64,000 bases of DNA, taken from Gymnorhina tibicen (Eukaryota; Chordata; Aves; Passeriformes; Artamidae). The notes below the pieces were generated by a model, which was not told the origin of the DNA, made no database searches, and was given only the letters and a program-made list of their open reading frames with translations. Position numbers and translations under genes: made by a program. The stretch covers positions 1,139,665 to 1,203,664 of the forward strand of contig VXAZ01000447.1 in the NCBI GenBank assembly GCA_013399875.1, in the 5' to 3' direction. Of this stretch, positions 50,291-61,318 are shown piece after piece (position 1 is the first letter of the stretch; every line of letters begins with the position of its first letter).

Positions 50291-52559
50291 TATATGTAGA
50301 AACAGATTAAACATTAAGCCTCAGTACATTGTGGTGGCATAATAGTAGTATACCCACTTCCAGAAGGGAAGAAGTAATTTTGTCCAGTGCTGTAGAAGAT
50401 ATGGATAAAGTTAGGACAAGTATCTAGAGACTTCAGTTATAGTCACATTGATTATTGCAAGGTATTCATTTATGACTTTAAAGTTTTGGAAGAAGGAACT
50501 ATAACAATTGCTTCTTGATCCTTGAGGTTTTTTTAATGTTCAAATCAAATGCTGCTTCTATTTTTTTTCAATAGTTGTTTCTGTAAATGCTTTCTATTCC
50601 TTGTGCTTATATTAAATGTAACATTTTTGAGGTCTAAAGTGTGTAGTTGTACAGTTTGATATGGTAACTGAAGGTGATCGTGCTTGATAACATGCCTCTC
50701 CCTAGCACTTTGTTCAGTCATGTGTTTAATTGAGAACAAGCTGGTTCAGGATTGAGGTATCCCTGCTTTTTCAAATTGAAAGGTGAACTTCTAGGACTGG
50801 GAAACTTTTATTCTCACTTGGAGACTGCCAAAGTAGGCACCATACTCCATTACCAAAAAGCTGTAACATCTTCAATCTCTTCTCTGGTTCATGTGGTTTT
50901 GTTGAAGGTTATGTCTTTTTTTTTTCCTTAACCTTACCACTATCACATACTTCCTCAAAAAAAAGTGTAACAATTCCATTTAAAGCTTTGAAAACTTTTG
51001 GATTTTGCTCTTTCTAGTGATGTTAACTTTAGTCTAGGCAGGCTTCAACAACTTGAAGCTCATGTGGGTACCCAATCAGAACTGCTTCAGATGCTTCTAT
51101 AATGGGAGTAGAAAAGAAGAGAAAACTGTTGGCTTTTATCAGTGCTTGGTGCCCCTTCTGACATCAGGCTGTTGTGCTAATGTTGCCTTTGCTGTGTCTG
51201 CCAACAGAGCTCTGAGTTTAAACAATGGTCAGCAAATCCCTCTTCTAAAGCCGGATTAACTGTACTTTTTCCTTCAGTGGAAACTGCTATTTGGGTAAGA
51301 GAGGAATCCAAAATTTTCATTTTCCCTCAAGACAGGCAAGCAAATAAAGCCAAGCTTCTTTGCTGTAGGAATTCAGGGAAGTGCTGGATAAAGAAGGAAA
51401 GTGTATCATCTGAACTATGTTCAAGACCATCTGACATATCCAATGTCTGCCCTTACAAAGGTGTGTATGTGATGGGAATGCAAAAGGGAGCCTAGCCTAG
51501 AAGTGGATAAAGAGAGATAATTAAGTGACACAGGCCTTCTAACAACAGGTGGGAAAGGTGTTATAAAGACTATTAAAGGCTATGCTACAGAATTCACTAA
51601 TTTTAACCCCAAGTAAACAATCAGATGCTCATGAGTTCTTAAAATACAGGGGAAAAAAATTCAGTGCATCTGTTGAAGCCAGGGCAAAATATTCTGATGC
51701 TTATTCCAGATTTGTTAAAAAATGCATCTGGGGATATCCTTCCACGCTTTCTCTATGGATAAAAACCTATAGCCTTATGCCCATCATTATTATGTGCCCT
51801 GTATTTTCACACTTGTTCAATATCCACTTACACCTTTTGTCCTCCCATCATTTTTCTATAGTAGAGTTAAAATTATAAAAGATGGTATTGTCATATTTTT
51901 GGTTATGTCTCTTGTAATAATGAGGTTTGCAGAAAGATCTCTGCCTTCCATTGAAGGTCTTCTGTAGGCCAGAATTAGGTGCCTGTCCATGGAGGGGGAG
52001 AAACCCAGATCCATATGTTACTCAGTCCTGGGCCCAGAGAATGGTTGTTCTTTCCAGAGGCTTCTGATTCTGAGCTGAACAGTCTGCAACTGTAAATAAT
52101 GCCAAATATGTTTGTAGTTCTGGCTTTTCTAAAGCTATTGGTGCTATTTTCCTTGCAGCACAGAAGAACTTAATGGATACTTAGCCATGGTTTTAGCTGT
52201 GCTATCCCGTGTTACAGGTACCTGAAGAATTGGAGGGCAGTACAAACAAACTGACGGCTGTGAACTTACTACTACTGATTTTAAAAATAACTGTAAGAGG
52301 TTCTGTGTTAGGATCAAATTGAAAAGACACAATCAACAGGGTGGCGTGGAGTGGAAGAGTCTCTTTTATGTAGCTGGTTCTTGATACCTGGATAAAAGAA
52401 AATTTGGAAAGGCAGCATGGCGCTGACTGTTGAAGCCAGGGTATTTGCAGTTGTTCATTGAGGAAGCTTCATCCATATGTAAATATGAGAAAATTCTGAT
52501 AGTGCTAGAATGCTACCAGAGACTGACAAACCAGGAATGTATTCATCTCAACAAAAGAT

Positions 52560-52760
52560 GCTTTTTTACAGTGAGAACAATCATGCTACCTCCCCACTAC
52601 CTCCCCAGAGACATGATAGAGTCCCCATCACTGGAGGTTCTCAAGATGAAACTGTACAGGGTGCTGGATAGTCTCATCCAGGCTCCATTTTCCACACAAG
52701 GTTGGACCCAGGTGATCTTTGAGGTCCCTTCCAAACTGGACTGTTGCATGATTCCATATT
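52560..52760 (+). mobile_element. CR1 LINE fragment, 3' end
   Basis: The plus strand reads 'tttttacagtgag', 'atgatagagtccccatcac' and 'tggaggttctcaagatgaa'. It then reads 'gatctttgaggtcccttcc' and ends near TGCATGATTCCA, the usual order of a plus-strand CR1 3' UTR. The copy is short and diverged. It includes part of a 110-codon open frame that is not a host gene. Confidence 0.88.
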
Positions 52761-54917
52761 GAAGGTTCCTGTTAAAGGTTGAATTGCTGCAAAATAATGG
52801 TAAGAGCTGCCATGTGTCATTATTTTTACTGAAGATGGAGCAAGTTAGCATCTTTCTTTTTGGAATAAAGCATGCCATCAGGACTTAAACAAAACAGTGT
52901 TTTCACTCTCCACCAGAAATCTGCTGTTACTGACAAAGCAAAAGCTACAGAGTCCAGTTTCGTAATTATCCTGTCTACTTAAGTTTTCTTCATAATGTCA
53001 ATATTTTTATGAATCTGTGGCAAATACAGGCCTGCTCTGTAATAGCTCCAAGGGTTGCAAATGACCTTATCAGCAAAATGAAGCTTTGTATATTAGGTTT
53101 TGCTTTATGTTTATGTTTATAAACAATTGTTTATATTGTTTGGCCTGATGAAGAGTTGCTGGGAGGTGAGGGAAGCAGAGTAACAACTTACTGTTAAAGC
53201 AGCCCTGCCCCCCCACTTTCCCCTCCAAAAAAGATATGCAGAAATATCAGGATGATAATTGACTTCTGCTTTTCAGCCAGAAATGACATAACTGCTTTGC
53301 CAACTTTAGACATAAAACTACACAGATCCTAACTATTAAAGGGGGTGGGGGCAACTCATGCTTCCTCAGGAGACATTTCATTTTTCAGATACATACGAAG
53401 ACGTGGAGGATATTTGGAAGGAATCTGAAGAAACTGAGCATACCATGCTAAATTTAAGGTGATGGCAGATGTTAAGTATGAGGCCTGTGTTTAGACTGAC
53501 TTCCTGTTTTTAAAATCTGGAGGTTGTTTGTGTACTTTGCTAGAAAACTGTTTGGTTACTGAATCCTGCTGCTATGCATCTGGAGGGAACCAAACTACAG
53601 ACAGTGAAGATGATTTTTTGGTTGTTTGTACCCACGGGCAAGTGAGAGAGTAGGAAATTTGTGTTGTGGTCACATGAGGTATCAGGAGAAGCCAGGAAAG
53701 TTGAGTGATACCAGCTCAGCACATGGCAATATCTCTGTTTAGCTTTTTTGTATTGTTTTGTATATTTTGCATTGCTAAAATATGTCGGGGTTTTCCCTCC
53801 TGCACAATTGAAAAGATTTTTTGAATACAAAGAGTTAGTAAAATATCCAAGCCTGCAATGTCATGAAAAGTTTCAGGAAAAGTATTTGTCATTACTAAGC
53901 CCAGAGGTGCCTCTCGTTGTTCCTGCTCCAGAATAATGTGTAGAAGTGCAATTAGATATGTCCGCTTTGATTGTTGGTCCAGTTGCCTGAACAGTAAGCG
54001 CTGATTTCCATCCTGTTCCTGGCCCACTGACTAACTGGGATTGAAACGTGACACTGGAGCTTTATATGTGCGCTTGGTTAGTCTTCTGTCTCAGTGTTTA
54101 ATGAGACTTTGAGGTAAGAGAGTAGGTCTTCTGCTAAGGCTTCTCATGCCAAGTGCACCACTTCCGCTTGGAGATGGAAAAAACAGGCTTCTCATCTTTA
54201 TCCTTCCTGACCCTCTACTGTTACAGGTACAGGGTAGTGTCACTGGAGCTCTGAGCACTGGGAAATAATCATGAGACACCAAAGGTGAAATACTATCCAC
54301 ACTGAAATCATTGAGAAAATTCCTGCTGCCTTCAGGAGGGCCAGCTTTCATTCACCTTGTTCTTTTTGCTGGGAAAGACGAGCCATCCAGGATTGGCTTC
54401 TGATACTGTTCATAGGCTGAAATTGGTGTGCTTTTCAAACAATCATGTGCATTACTTGACAAATGCAAAACCAGGGTAGATCATGATTTATAATGACTAG
54501 AAGTTTAGTCCCCCAAAGGTCCCAAATCACAAACCTTTAGATTTGCAAAGGCTGTAATTTGAAATAGTTAAGCAAAGTATGCTTACATAATAGCACTACA
54601 GACACCAGCAAGTGCATAAGAGAGTGTTGGTATCTGGGTCGTAACGTGTCCTTCAGCTTCCAACAGTTTCAGTAGCCTGGTAAAATCAAAAAGCAGAGAT
54701 GATGGAACATAACAACTTTAATGAGGTGAGAAGAACAGATTTAGCATGTGTGCGATTATATATAACCTAATATTAGTAGCAACTTTGAAGAGAACTGTGT
54801 GTTTGACAATACAGCAGATTAAGTTACAGTTTGTAGACTGGGACAGCTGCACTAATTCTTTCTTTGTTGTTGCAGAGCTGTACTGCCATGCTGCTCATGG
54901 GGAAGGCCAGCAAAGCT

Positions 54918-55316
54918 AGTGAAAGGGTTAAAGAACAAGTCTTAAGAGGAGGGGCTGAAGCTGAAAAGAGGCTCAGGGAGACCTTATCACTCTCCTCTAC
55001 TACCTGAAAGGAGGTTGTAGGGAAGTAGGTGTCTTTTCTCCCAGGTACAAAGTGACAGGATGAGCAGAAATGCCCTCAAGTTGTGTCAGAAGAGGTTTAA
55101 TTGGATATTAGGGAAGATTTCTTCACCAAAAGGGTTGTCAAGCACTGGAGGGCAGGCTACCCAGGGGAATGGTAGAGTCTTCATTCCTGGAGGTATTTAA
55201 AAGGCATATGGATGTGGCACTTAGAGATACGGTTTAGTGGTGGACCTGGCAGTGTTGGGTTCATGGTTGGACTTGGTGACCTCAAAGATCTTTTCCAACC
55301 TAAGTGATAGTGGTGT
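54918..55316 (+). mobile_element. CR1 LINE fragment, 3' end
   Basis: From 'gaacaagtcttaagaggagg' the sequence follows the CR1 ORF2 tail and 3' UTR on the plus strand: 'tacctgaaaggaggttgtag', 'ttcttcaccaaaagggttgt', 'tggaggtatttaaaaggca'. It closes with 'gatcttttccaacctaagtga' near 55310. A short internal deletion removes the usual 'gggattgtttagcctgg' segment. It is 5'-truncated and noncoding. Confidence 0.93.
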
Positions 55317-55469
55317 TGTGTACTCCAACAGGAAGGGGTATTGGAGCTTAAAGCAGCTGGGATGAGTATTTTGGAGTGCTTTTGAGGATAATGGTAGAAA
55401 ATTGCATTGGAAAAGGTAGCTTAAACAGCAGCTACTTTGGATACAATATACAACTAGTTCTGCCTTTTT

Positions 55470-55760
55470 GAAAGGTTGTAGGCGACAGCAGAAGATGGTT
55501 TGTTCTGGATTTTCTTGTCGAGAGCTGCCCAGGATGAACCACGCAGCCTCATAGAGGTGTGATGGATCTCTGTTTGTTGCCTGAATACGCCAAGCTTTTA
55601 TGCGTGGTTACAAAGTTCACGCAATAGCAAGCTCATTACGATAAGCTAGCAAGCAAATTCACGCTTACTTGATCTCTCTTCATTGGCTGTCTGCTAATTC
55701 TACGAGCCTTGAGGTATGTCAAGGCTTGTCCTACTTGCGGTTTCTGCATCCTATTCAGCA
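55470..55760 (-). mobile_element. Endogenous retroviral LTR (about 290 bp)
   Basis: Read on the minus strand, a purine-rich tract AAGGGAAAAAGAGGA (55775-55761) is followed directly by TG, the expected start of an LTR. Downstream come a CCAAT box (about 55686-55682) and, about 85 bases later, a TATA-like CATAAAAGC (about 55602-55594). A CpG-containing segment of R/U5 character then runs to about 55470. Length, order and spacing suit an alpha- or beta-retrovirus-like avian LTR. I see no second LTR in the window, so this is a 3' LTR of a truncated provirus. The inner end and the family are uncertain, and no target-site duplication was identified. Confidence 0.5.
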
Positions 55761-56060
55761 TCCTCTTTTTCCCTTGCAGCATCAGACTTCTTCCTCTTTT
55801 TCGTCCTTCAAGGGCACTTCAGGGTCGCTGAGAGCTGGGTTGTGCATGTAGGTCTCGTACACGTCCCTGGTCTCTCAGCTTCTCATACACATGTCCCTGG
55901 TCTCTCAGCCATTCCTCTACATTTTCTTTATTGTCGGTTTGAAGAAACCTGTTTGATTTTTGTGAGTGGTCGTGGTCCTTCTGAATTTCCTTTAGTTTAT
56001 TTCTACTAGTCTGAAATGTTGCAAAGAGGATGAACTGCTTTTCCATAGGGATGTCTGTTG
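55761..56060 (-). pseudogene. Short internal remnant of an endogenous retrovirus next to the LTR
   Basis: Directly upstream of the LTR's polypurine tract on the minus strand is a 75-codon open frame (56046 to 55819) ending about 60 bp before the LTR. It is rich in charged residues (K, E, D, R, Q, N) and contains an imperfect tandem of about 29 bp (55861-55879 and 55890-55909) that repeats an LRDQG-type motif. Its place suggests the 3' end of a proviral coding region, but I do not recognise the protein. No pol or env motif is visible further along, so the provirus is mostly deleted. If the LTR call is wrong, this is simply a chance frame. Confidence 0.3.
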
Positions 56061-57884
56061 CTTTTTTTGCCTTCTGACTACATCACCCATTTGCTGTCTT
56101 TTTGAGCCAGCCATTGCCCTGGTCATACCTGGTAAGTCCTCTGAAGATCTTACCACTCTGCCCACTTTCATTCCTTATTCACCTCCTGTTCTTTTAGCCT
56201 TTATCCCTTGTTACACTAGATGTTGGCTGCTTTCTCTGTTGTATGCAGTAATACCTTGAGATGTATGCTTTGTACTAAACCTTTCAAAGATAACGTAGTG
56301 GACATGAGCGAAAGAATAAAAGGTTGTTAAGCCCATGACAGACTGAATTGAAATCCCACAACCAATTTGTTGGTGCAGTTCAGCTTAGAAAGTAGTTTGT
56401 AGTTAAGGCCTTGCAACCTGCAGTGTAGCATTTGCAAGCAGGCAGCTGAGGCTGGCAGAAACCTCTTCAGCCAGTTTTGTTGCAGAAGAAACGTAATGTA
56501 ATCCTTTTTCAGGGAAGAAGTGCATTCTTTCTGAACTTAAATCTTTGCTTTACTTGCACAAGTGGATGTCTTCACTGGAGGGAATTCTACTGTTGAAAGA
56601 GTTGCAGAAGTATTACATCAAGTTTGCAGCTATTGCTTTGATCAATTAGAATGGAAAATAAGGAAATTATGAGGCTTGTTTTTTCTTTTTGCTTAGATTG
56701 ATACAGTTTATGGTTAATCACAGGTATACTAGATGTATGAGTGAGATCAGTGAAATCAAAAAGCCTGAAAATAGTTCAGTATGTATGTGATTACCACTTG
56801 GGGCAGGTATTTCCCTGTAATTCTTTCCTTATGATCTATTGTTTAATCTAAGAGCTTTAGGTTTGTTTGAATTGGAGAAGGAAGGAACCATGCAAAAAAT
56901 CCAACCAGACTAGCCTGAGGGAGTTGATGATTGATAGAATAATCATTTGTTTAACAGTGATATTGATTATATAGATTGTCTAGATAATGTCAGACAGAAG
57001 TTCAGGCATGAGCTTTTCCTTTTGGCGGGGGGGGTCGTTTATAGCCTGTTCTTTCTCAAGGCAGAGATTTTTTAGGAGGAAGTGTGGGATAATATCATAA
57101 ATAGTTGCATTTGCACAGGGGTGAGAGTCAAGAGTTGTGTTACTGTTCTGAAGGTGGGAAAGGAGGGCTGGGAGGTCTTTAGGCTAACTTTAAGGCTGGA
57201 AAAATATTCTTATCAGATTATACATTATCGTTTGGACTGCATTTTCTTTGCGTCAGTTTGTAAAGTTGAAAATCCTCTTGCTCTTATAAATGTGAGTTAT
57301 GCGCAGCCTAATGTCACAGTTTAATGCTTACAGATAAATAATAAAAGGGGTTTTTTCCACTTTCACTGGAGTCTGAAATGTCAACAATAGTGACATGCAA
57401 AAGGTTTTCATCTAAAAAGTTCAGGGTTAGGAGAAGAGCCTTCAGATAGCAAGGATTCTACTTCAGAGAGTTTTCCTGTGTATTGTGCTGTCAGAACTAA
57501 GTGAAGAGCAGCAGCAGTGCTGTGGTCTAGGAGCAGAGTGAGTTTGTAAAATGAAAAGGGTGTTCTGATACCTGGCATTCCTTGAATGTTTGTGATTAGT
57601 GCTGAATTATTTTTCAGCTGATTCCCAAGTCTCTTTTTGACAGGTTGCACTTTGCTGTTGCCTTCAAAGAGCCCCTTTCCAAGAACCTGTGCATAGTAAT
57701 TGATCTTCAGTTTCAGCAGTGTGAGGAGGGTGTGTATTTTCCTTTGCAGTCAAGGATGTGTTCATACACAGTAGTGTGTACACAGAGAAGAGCTGTGATG
57801 TCGCTTTGTATTTATTGTTTACTCTAAGGTAGATGGGATGTCTTCAAAACATCTTTCATTCTCACTTTTTTTCTTCCTTTACAG

Positions 57885-58031
57885 GTGTTGCAAGTAGCAC
57901 TGAGTGCTCCTGTGGACGTAATCATTTTACCTGTGCTGTCAGTGCTTTTGGTGAATGCACGTGCATCCCTGCTCAGTGGCAATGTGATGGAGACAATGAC
58001 TGTGGGGACCACAGCGATGAAGATGGCTGCA
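57885..58031 (+). CDS. LRP4: LRP4 exon 2: first LDL-receptor class A repeat
   Basis: A pyrimidine tract and CAG acceptor end at 57884, and an A|GTAAGA donor follows 58031. The 147-bp exon is phase 1 at both ends. It encodes [16 protein letters not shown], then [17 protein letters not shown], then [16 protein letters not shown] recall near-identical human LRP4 sequence just after its signal peptide ([20 protein letters not shown]). The domain shows the six LDLa cysteines, the F-x-C and CIP spacing, and the calcium-binding C-D-G-D-N-D-C-x-D-x-S-D-E pattern; two extra cysteines (exon residues about 8 and 25) are also present in human. LRP4 is a type I membrane receptor of about 1,900 residues that binds agrin and activates MuSK at the neuromuscular synapse. 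It also modulates Wnt signalling through sclerostin binding. Only this exon is in the window. The signal-peptide exon lies upstream and exon 3 downstream. Confidence 0.96.
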
Positions 58032-59636
58032 GTAAGAATACCATCCTTGACTTGTGTTTGGGAAAATTAAATACCTTTTTCTCTGCGGGTGCTTTTCTGT
58101 TTTACAGGCACATCCTACTATTTGTATGACAAAAGTTTTCGGTTGTAGGTGACCTACTTTTGACTGACTTGGAGTCTAACAAAGCTGTTGTCCACTGATA
58201 AAAAACACAGTGAAAGCCCAACTTTGGCTTTTTTTGCAGCTGGTTTTAGATGGCATTTGGACATGAATATGTTAGAGGGAGCGGAGGGACAGAGAACAGT
58301 ACTTCTCATTTTTCCACCCTTGCAAGAGCACTGTCTGTGAATTAAATTACATGATTTTGCTGTAAATATTAATGGAAAATAAACAGCGTGAAGAGGCGTA
58401 TTGAGGGTGTCTGCCCTCTTAAGTAACATTCTGGTTTCTTTCCTGGCTGCCCTATGAAAGGAGGGAAAGACAAACACTGAAATAACATTCATTGGTCTTG
58501 GGATCTGCTGGGAGAAGTTACCTTGCAGCTACTGTGTATCTGCATAATGTTGGCATCCCTGTAGCTGGGCCCAGCTAGGTGAGAAATGATGTGAAATGTC
58601 ACTCTGAGTGGGTGGAGCATGATAGAGATGACTAGAGAAAGCCTCTTTCTGTGGAGACACAAAGAAGTTCCTTTTTTTACCTCATCTCTTTGGATTCCAC
58701 AGAGCATGGTAGAATTGAAGTGTGGAAAATGAGGCCTGGTCTCATGAAACTCCTTTCCTAAAAGTTTCCCTAGAGCTGAAAATTTAAGGTTTCTGTCAAT
58801 GAACATGAGAGAGAAATTTATCTTCCTCTGCTGGATCTCTCTCTAACCTTCTCTGGTTTCTGCTGTTGATTACTGTATGGAAAGGAGCTTCCTCATCTTT
58901 TAAGTATTATCTTAAAGAATCTCTTCTTCCTTAAATGTGGGAGATATCAACCCAGCTTTGTCAAAATTTGCTTCCTTCTCAATTCTTGTTTCTTAAATTT
59001 TTGCAAACATTGAGCAAGATCATTGGAAGACCTTGTGTCTTGGGGAGGTAAGGCATATCCAATAGCTGAGCTGGTTTTACTGGCTTCTTACTAAGCACAG
59101 AGGAAAATTCCTTGTTTTGTGTGGTTTTTTTTTTCTGTGGGCAGACAAGGAGATGGTGGTGGCATTGTTTTGACTTTTTTCTTGGTGGGCTCAGTAACAA
59201 TTTAGACAAGTGATACTTGTTAATACGATTTTCTTTGTAATTCAACAACTTCCAGCACCAGAAGTTTTAAGCTAAGCAAGCATGGTAGGACTTGGGGGCG
59301 GGAGGTGGTTCAAAGCTAACAAGAGTTGCTTCATATGACATACGCCTAAACTGTGAATCCCCTTGCCACAAAACATTGCTTCTGAAATTTCAAACATTCT
59401 CAAACAGCAGTCTGACAAGTTTATGGATGTACAATCCACTATGGGCTGTAAAAAATGAATATGCCACCTCTTGTTTGGGAAATCTTTGTATTACAAATAG
59501 AGGCAGATTTTATGTTTTGAGGAAGAACATTTATTTACATGCTACTTTCTTCCACTCTTCTCTTGGCATCTACTGATGCATCATGTCTCTCTCTCTGTGG
59601 CCTGAAAGAGAGGAACCTTTTGGTCTTGCACAGTAA

Positions 59637-59672
59637 GATACAATATATTAAGGAGATACAATATATTAAGGA
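59637..59672 (+). repeat. 18-bp tandem duplication, two copies
   Basis: The unit GATACAATATATTAAGGA occurs twice back to back without mismatch. It is a small local duplication about 320 bp before a CR1 copy, with no inferred function. Confidence 0.95.
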
Positions 59673-59994
59673 GGTCTGGCCTGTAGCTATTTGCTCATGG
59701 TTCAGTACTGCTTCCTAGTTTGTACAGCTTCCGTTCAATCTGCTGATATTCTCAGGCACTGGAGGTTGGGAAGAACATAAAATAGAGGTAGACATATAAG
59801 AGGCAAAATATGAAGTGATGCAGAGAATGTGGGAACTGGGTTTGACTTCTGCCTTTTTTAATTTACAGTTTCTAAGAAGGTTGGCCACTGCAGTTAAGAC
59901 AACAAAAAAAAATTCTATAAATACATTGGCAGCTAAAGGAGGGCTAAGAAGAATCTTCACCCTTAGTTGAATGTAGAGGGTAGCATAGTGTCTG

Positions 59995-61318
59995 GGAAAT
60001 GAGAAAAAGGCTGAGTTACTTAATGCCTTCTTTGCCGTAGTCTTTAATGCCAAAACCAGTTGTCCTCAGGATACCCAGTTTCTTGAGCTGGAACTTAGTG
60101 ACAGAGAGCTGAGTGAAGCCCCCGTAATCCAGATGGAAATAGGGACCTGCTATGCTAATTAGACACCCACAAGCCTATGAACCCAGATGAGATGCACCTA
60201 AAAGTAATGGGGGTGAAAGAACTTGCCAAACCACTTTCAATCATTTAGCAGCAGTCCTGGTTAACCAGAGAAGTTCCAGTTGAATGGAGATCAGCAAATA
60301 TAACACCCATCTACGCTGGAAGGATGATCCAGGGAACTAAAGGCCTGTCAGCCTGACCTCGGTACCAGGGACGGTCATGGGGCAGATCATCCTACTGCCA
60401 TCATACAACATGTGCAGAACAACCAGGGATCAAGCCCAGACAACATGGTTTTACAAAATGCAGGTCCTGCTTAACCAGCTTGATCTCCTTCTGTGACAAG
60501 ATGACTCACTTAGTGGGTGAGGAAAAGGCTGGGTCAATGGGCTGAGACCAGTACGTGAGGTTCAGCAAGGTGAAGTGTCAGGTCCTGCACTTGGGTCACA
60601 ACAACCCCAGGCAGCACTAGAGGCTGGGGGAAGAGTGGCTGGAAAACTGTTCAGCGGAAAAGGACCTGGAGGTGCTGGTCAGCAGCATCTGAACGTGATC
60701 CAGTGTGTGTCCAGGCGGCCAAGGAGGCCGATGGCATCCTGGCCTGTGTCAGGAGTAGTGTGGCCAGCAGGGCCAGGGCAGTGATTGTCCCCCTGTACTC
60801 AGCACTGGTGAGGCCATACCTCAAGTGCTATATCCAGTTTTGGGCCCCTCACTACGAGAAGGACACTGAGGTGCTGGAGCCTGTCCAGAGAAGTGCAGTG
60901 GTGCTGGTGAAGGGTCTAGAAAACATGTCTTAGGAGAAGCAACTGAGGGAACTGGGGTTTAGCCTGGAGAAAAGGAGGCTTGGGGGGCCTCATTGCCCTT
61001 TATAACTACCTGAAGGGAGGTTGTAGTGAGATGGGGCTTGGTCTCTTCTACCATGTCTAAGTGAAAGGATGAGAGCAAGTAGGCTTAAGTTGCACCAGGC
61101 AAGGTACAGATTGGATGTTAGAAGAAAAAAATTTCACTGAAAAAGTGGTCAGACAGTGGAATAAGTGGCCGAGGGAGGTGGTGGAGTCATGGTCTCTGGA
61201 AGTGTCTAAGAGGTGTCTGGATGTGGCACTTGGGATGTGACTTAGGGGTGATTTAGGTTGACTGTTGGACTAGATGGTCTTGAAGGTCTCTTCCAACCTT
61301 GGTGATTCTGTGATCTTA
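59995..61318 (+). mobile_element. CR1 LINE, 1.3-kb 3' portion with decayed reverse transcriptase
   Basis: Near 60005 the plus strand encodes KAELLNAFFA, a well-known CR1 ORF2 segment. The order then continues through the domain to a [20 protein letters not shown] stretch near 60793-60852. It ends in the CR1 3' UTR and the terminal GATTCTGTGATCT at about 61318. The reading frame is broken by shifts and stops: frames at 60575-60784 and 60703-60933 cover successive pieces. The copy is therefore inactive. It is the longest and best-preserved transposon in the window and lies in LRP4 intron 2, sense to the gene. Confidence 0.94.

Larger units (their letters stand above)
17705..57884 (+). other. 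LRP4: LRP4 intron 1 (start approximate)
   Basis: About 40 kb separates the LRP4 CpG island from the exon 2 acceptor. No other LDL-receptor-type exon or recognised gene is seen on either strand. The part from about 17.7 to 41.5 kb has almost no identifiable transposons, only simple repeats, a poly-T tract and an assembly duplication at 36 kb. The part from 41.5 to 57.9 kb carries CR1 fragments and a retroviral LTR. Open frames of up to about 137 codons (for example at 18206-18601 minus, 18912-19304 plus and 35016-35429 minus) lack motifs and are read as chance. The intron start is uncertain because exon 1 is not resolved. Confidence 0.7.
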
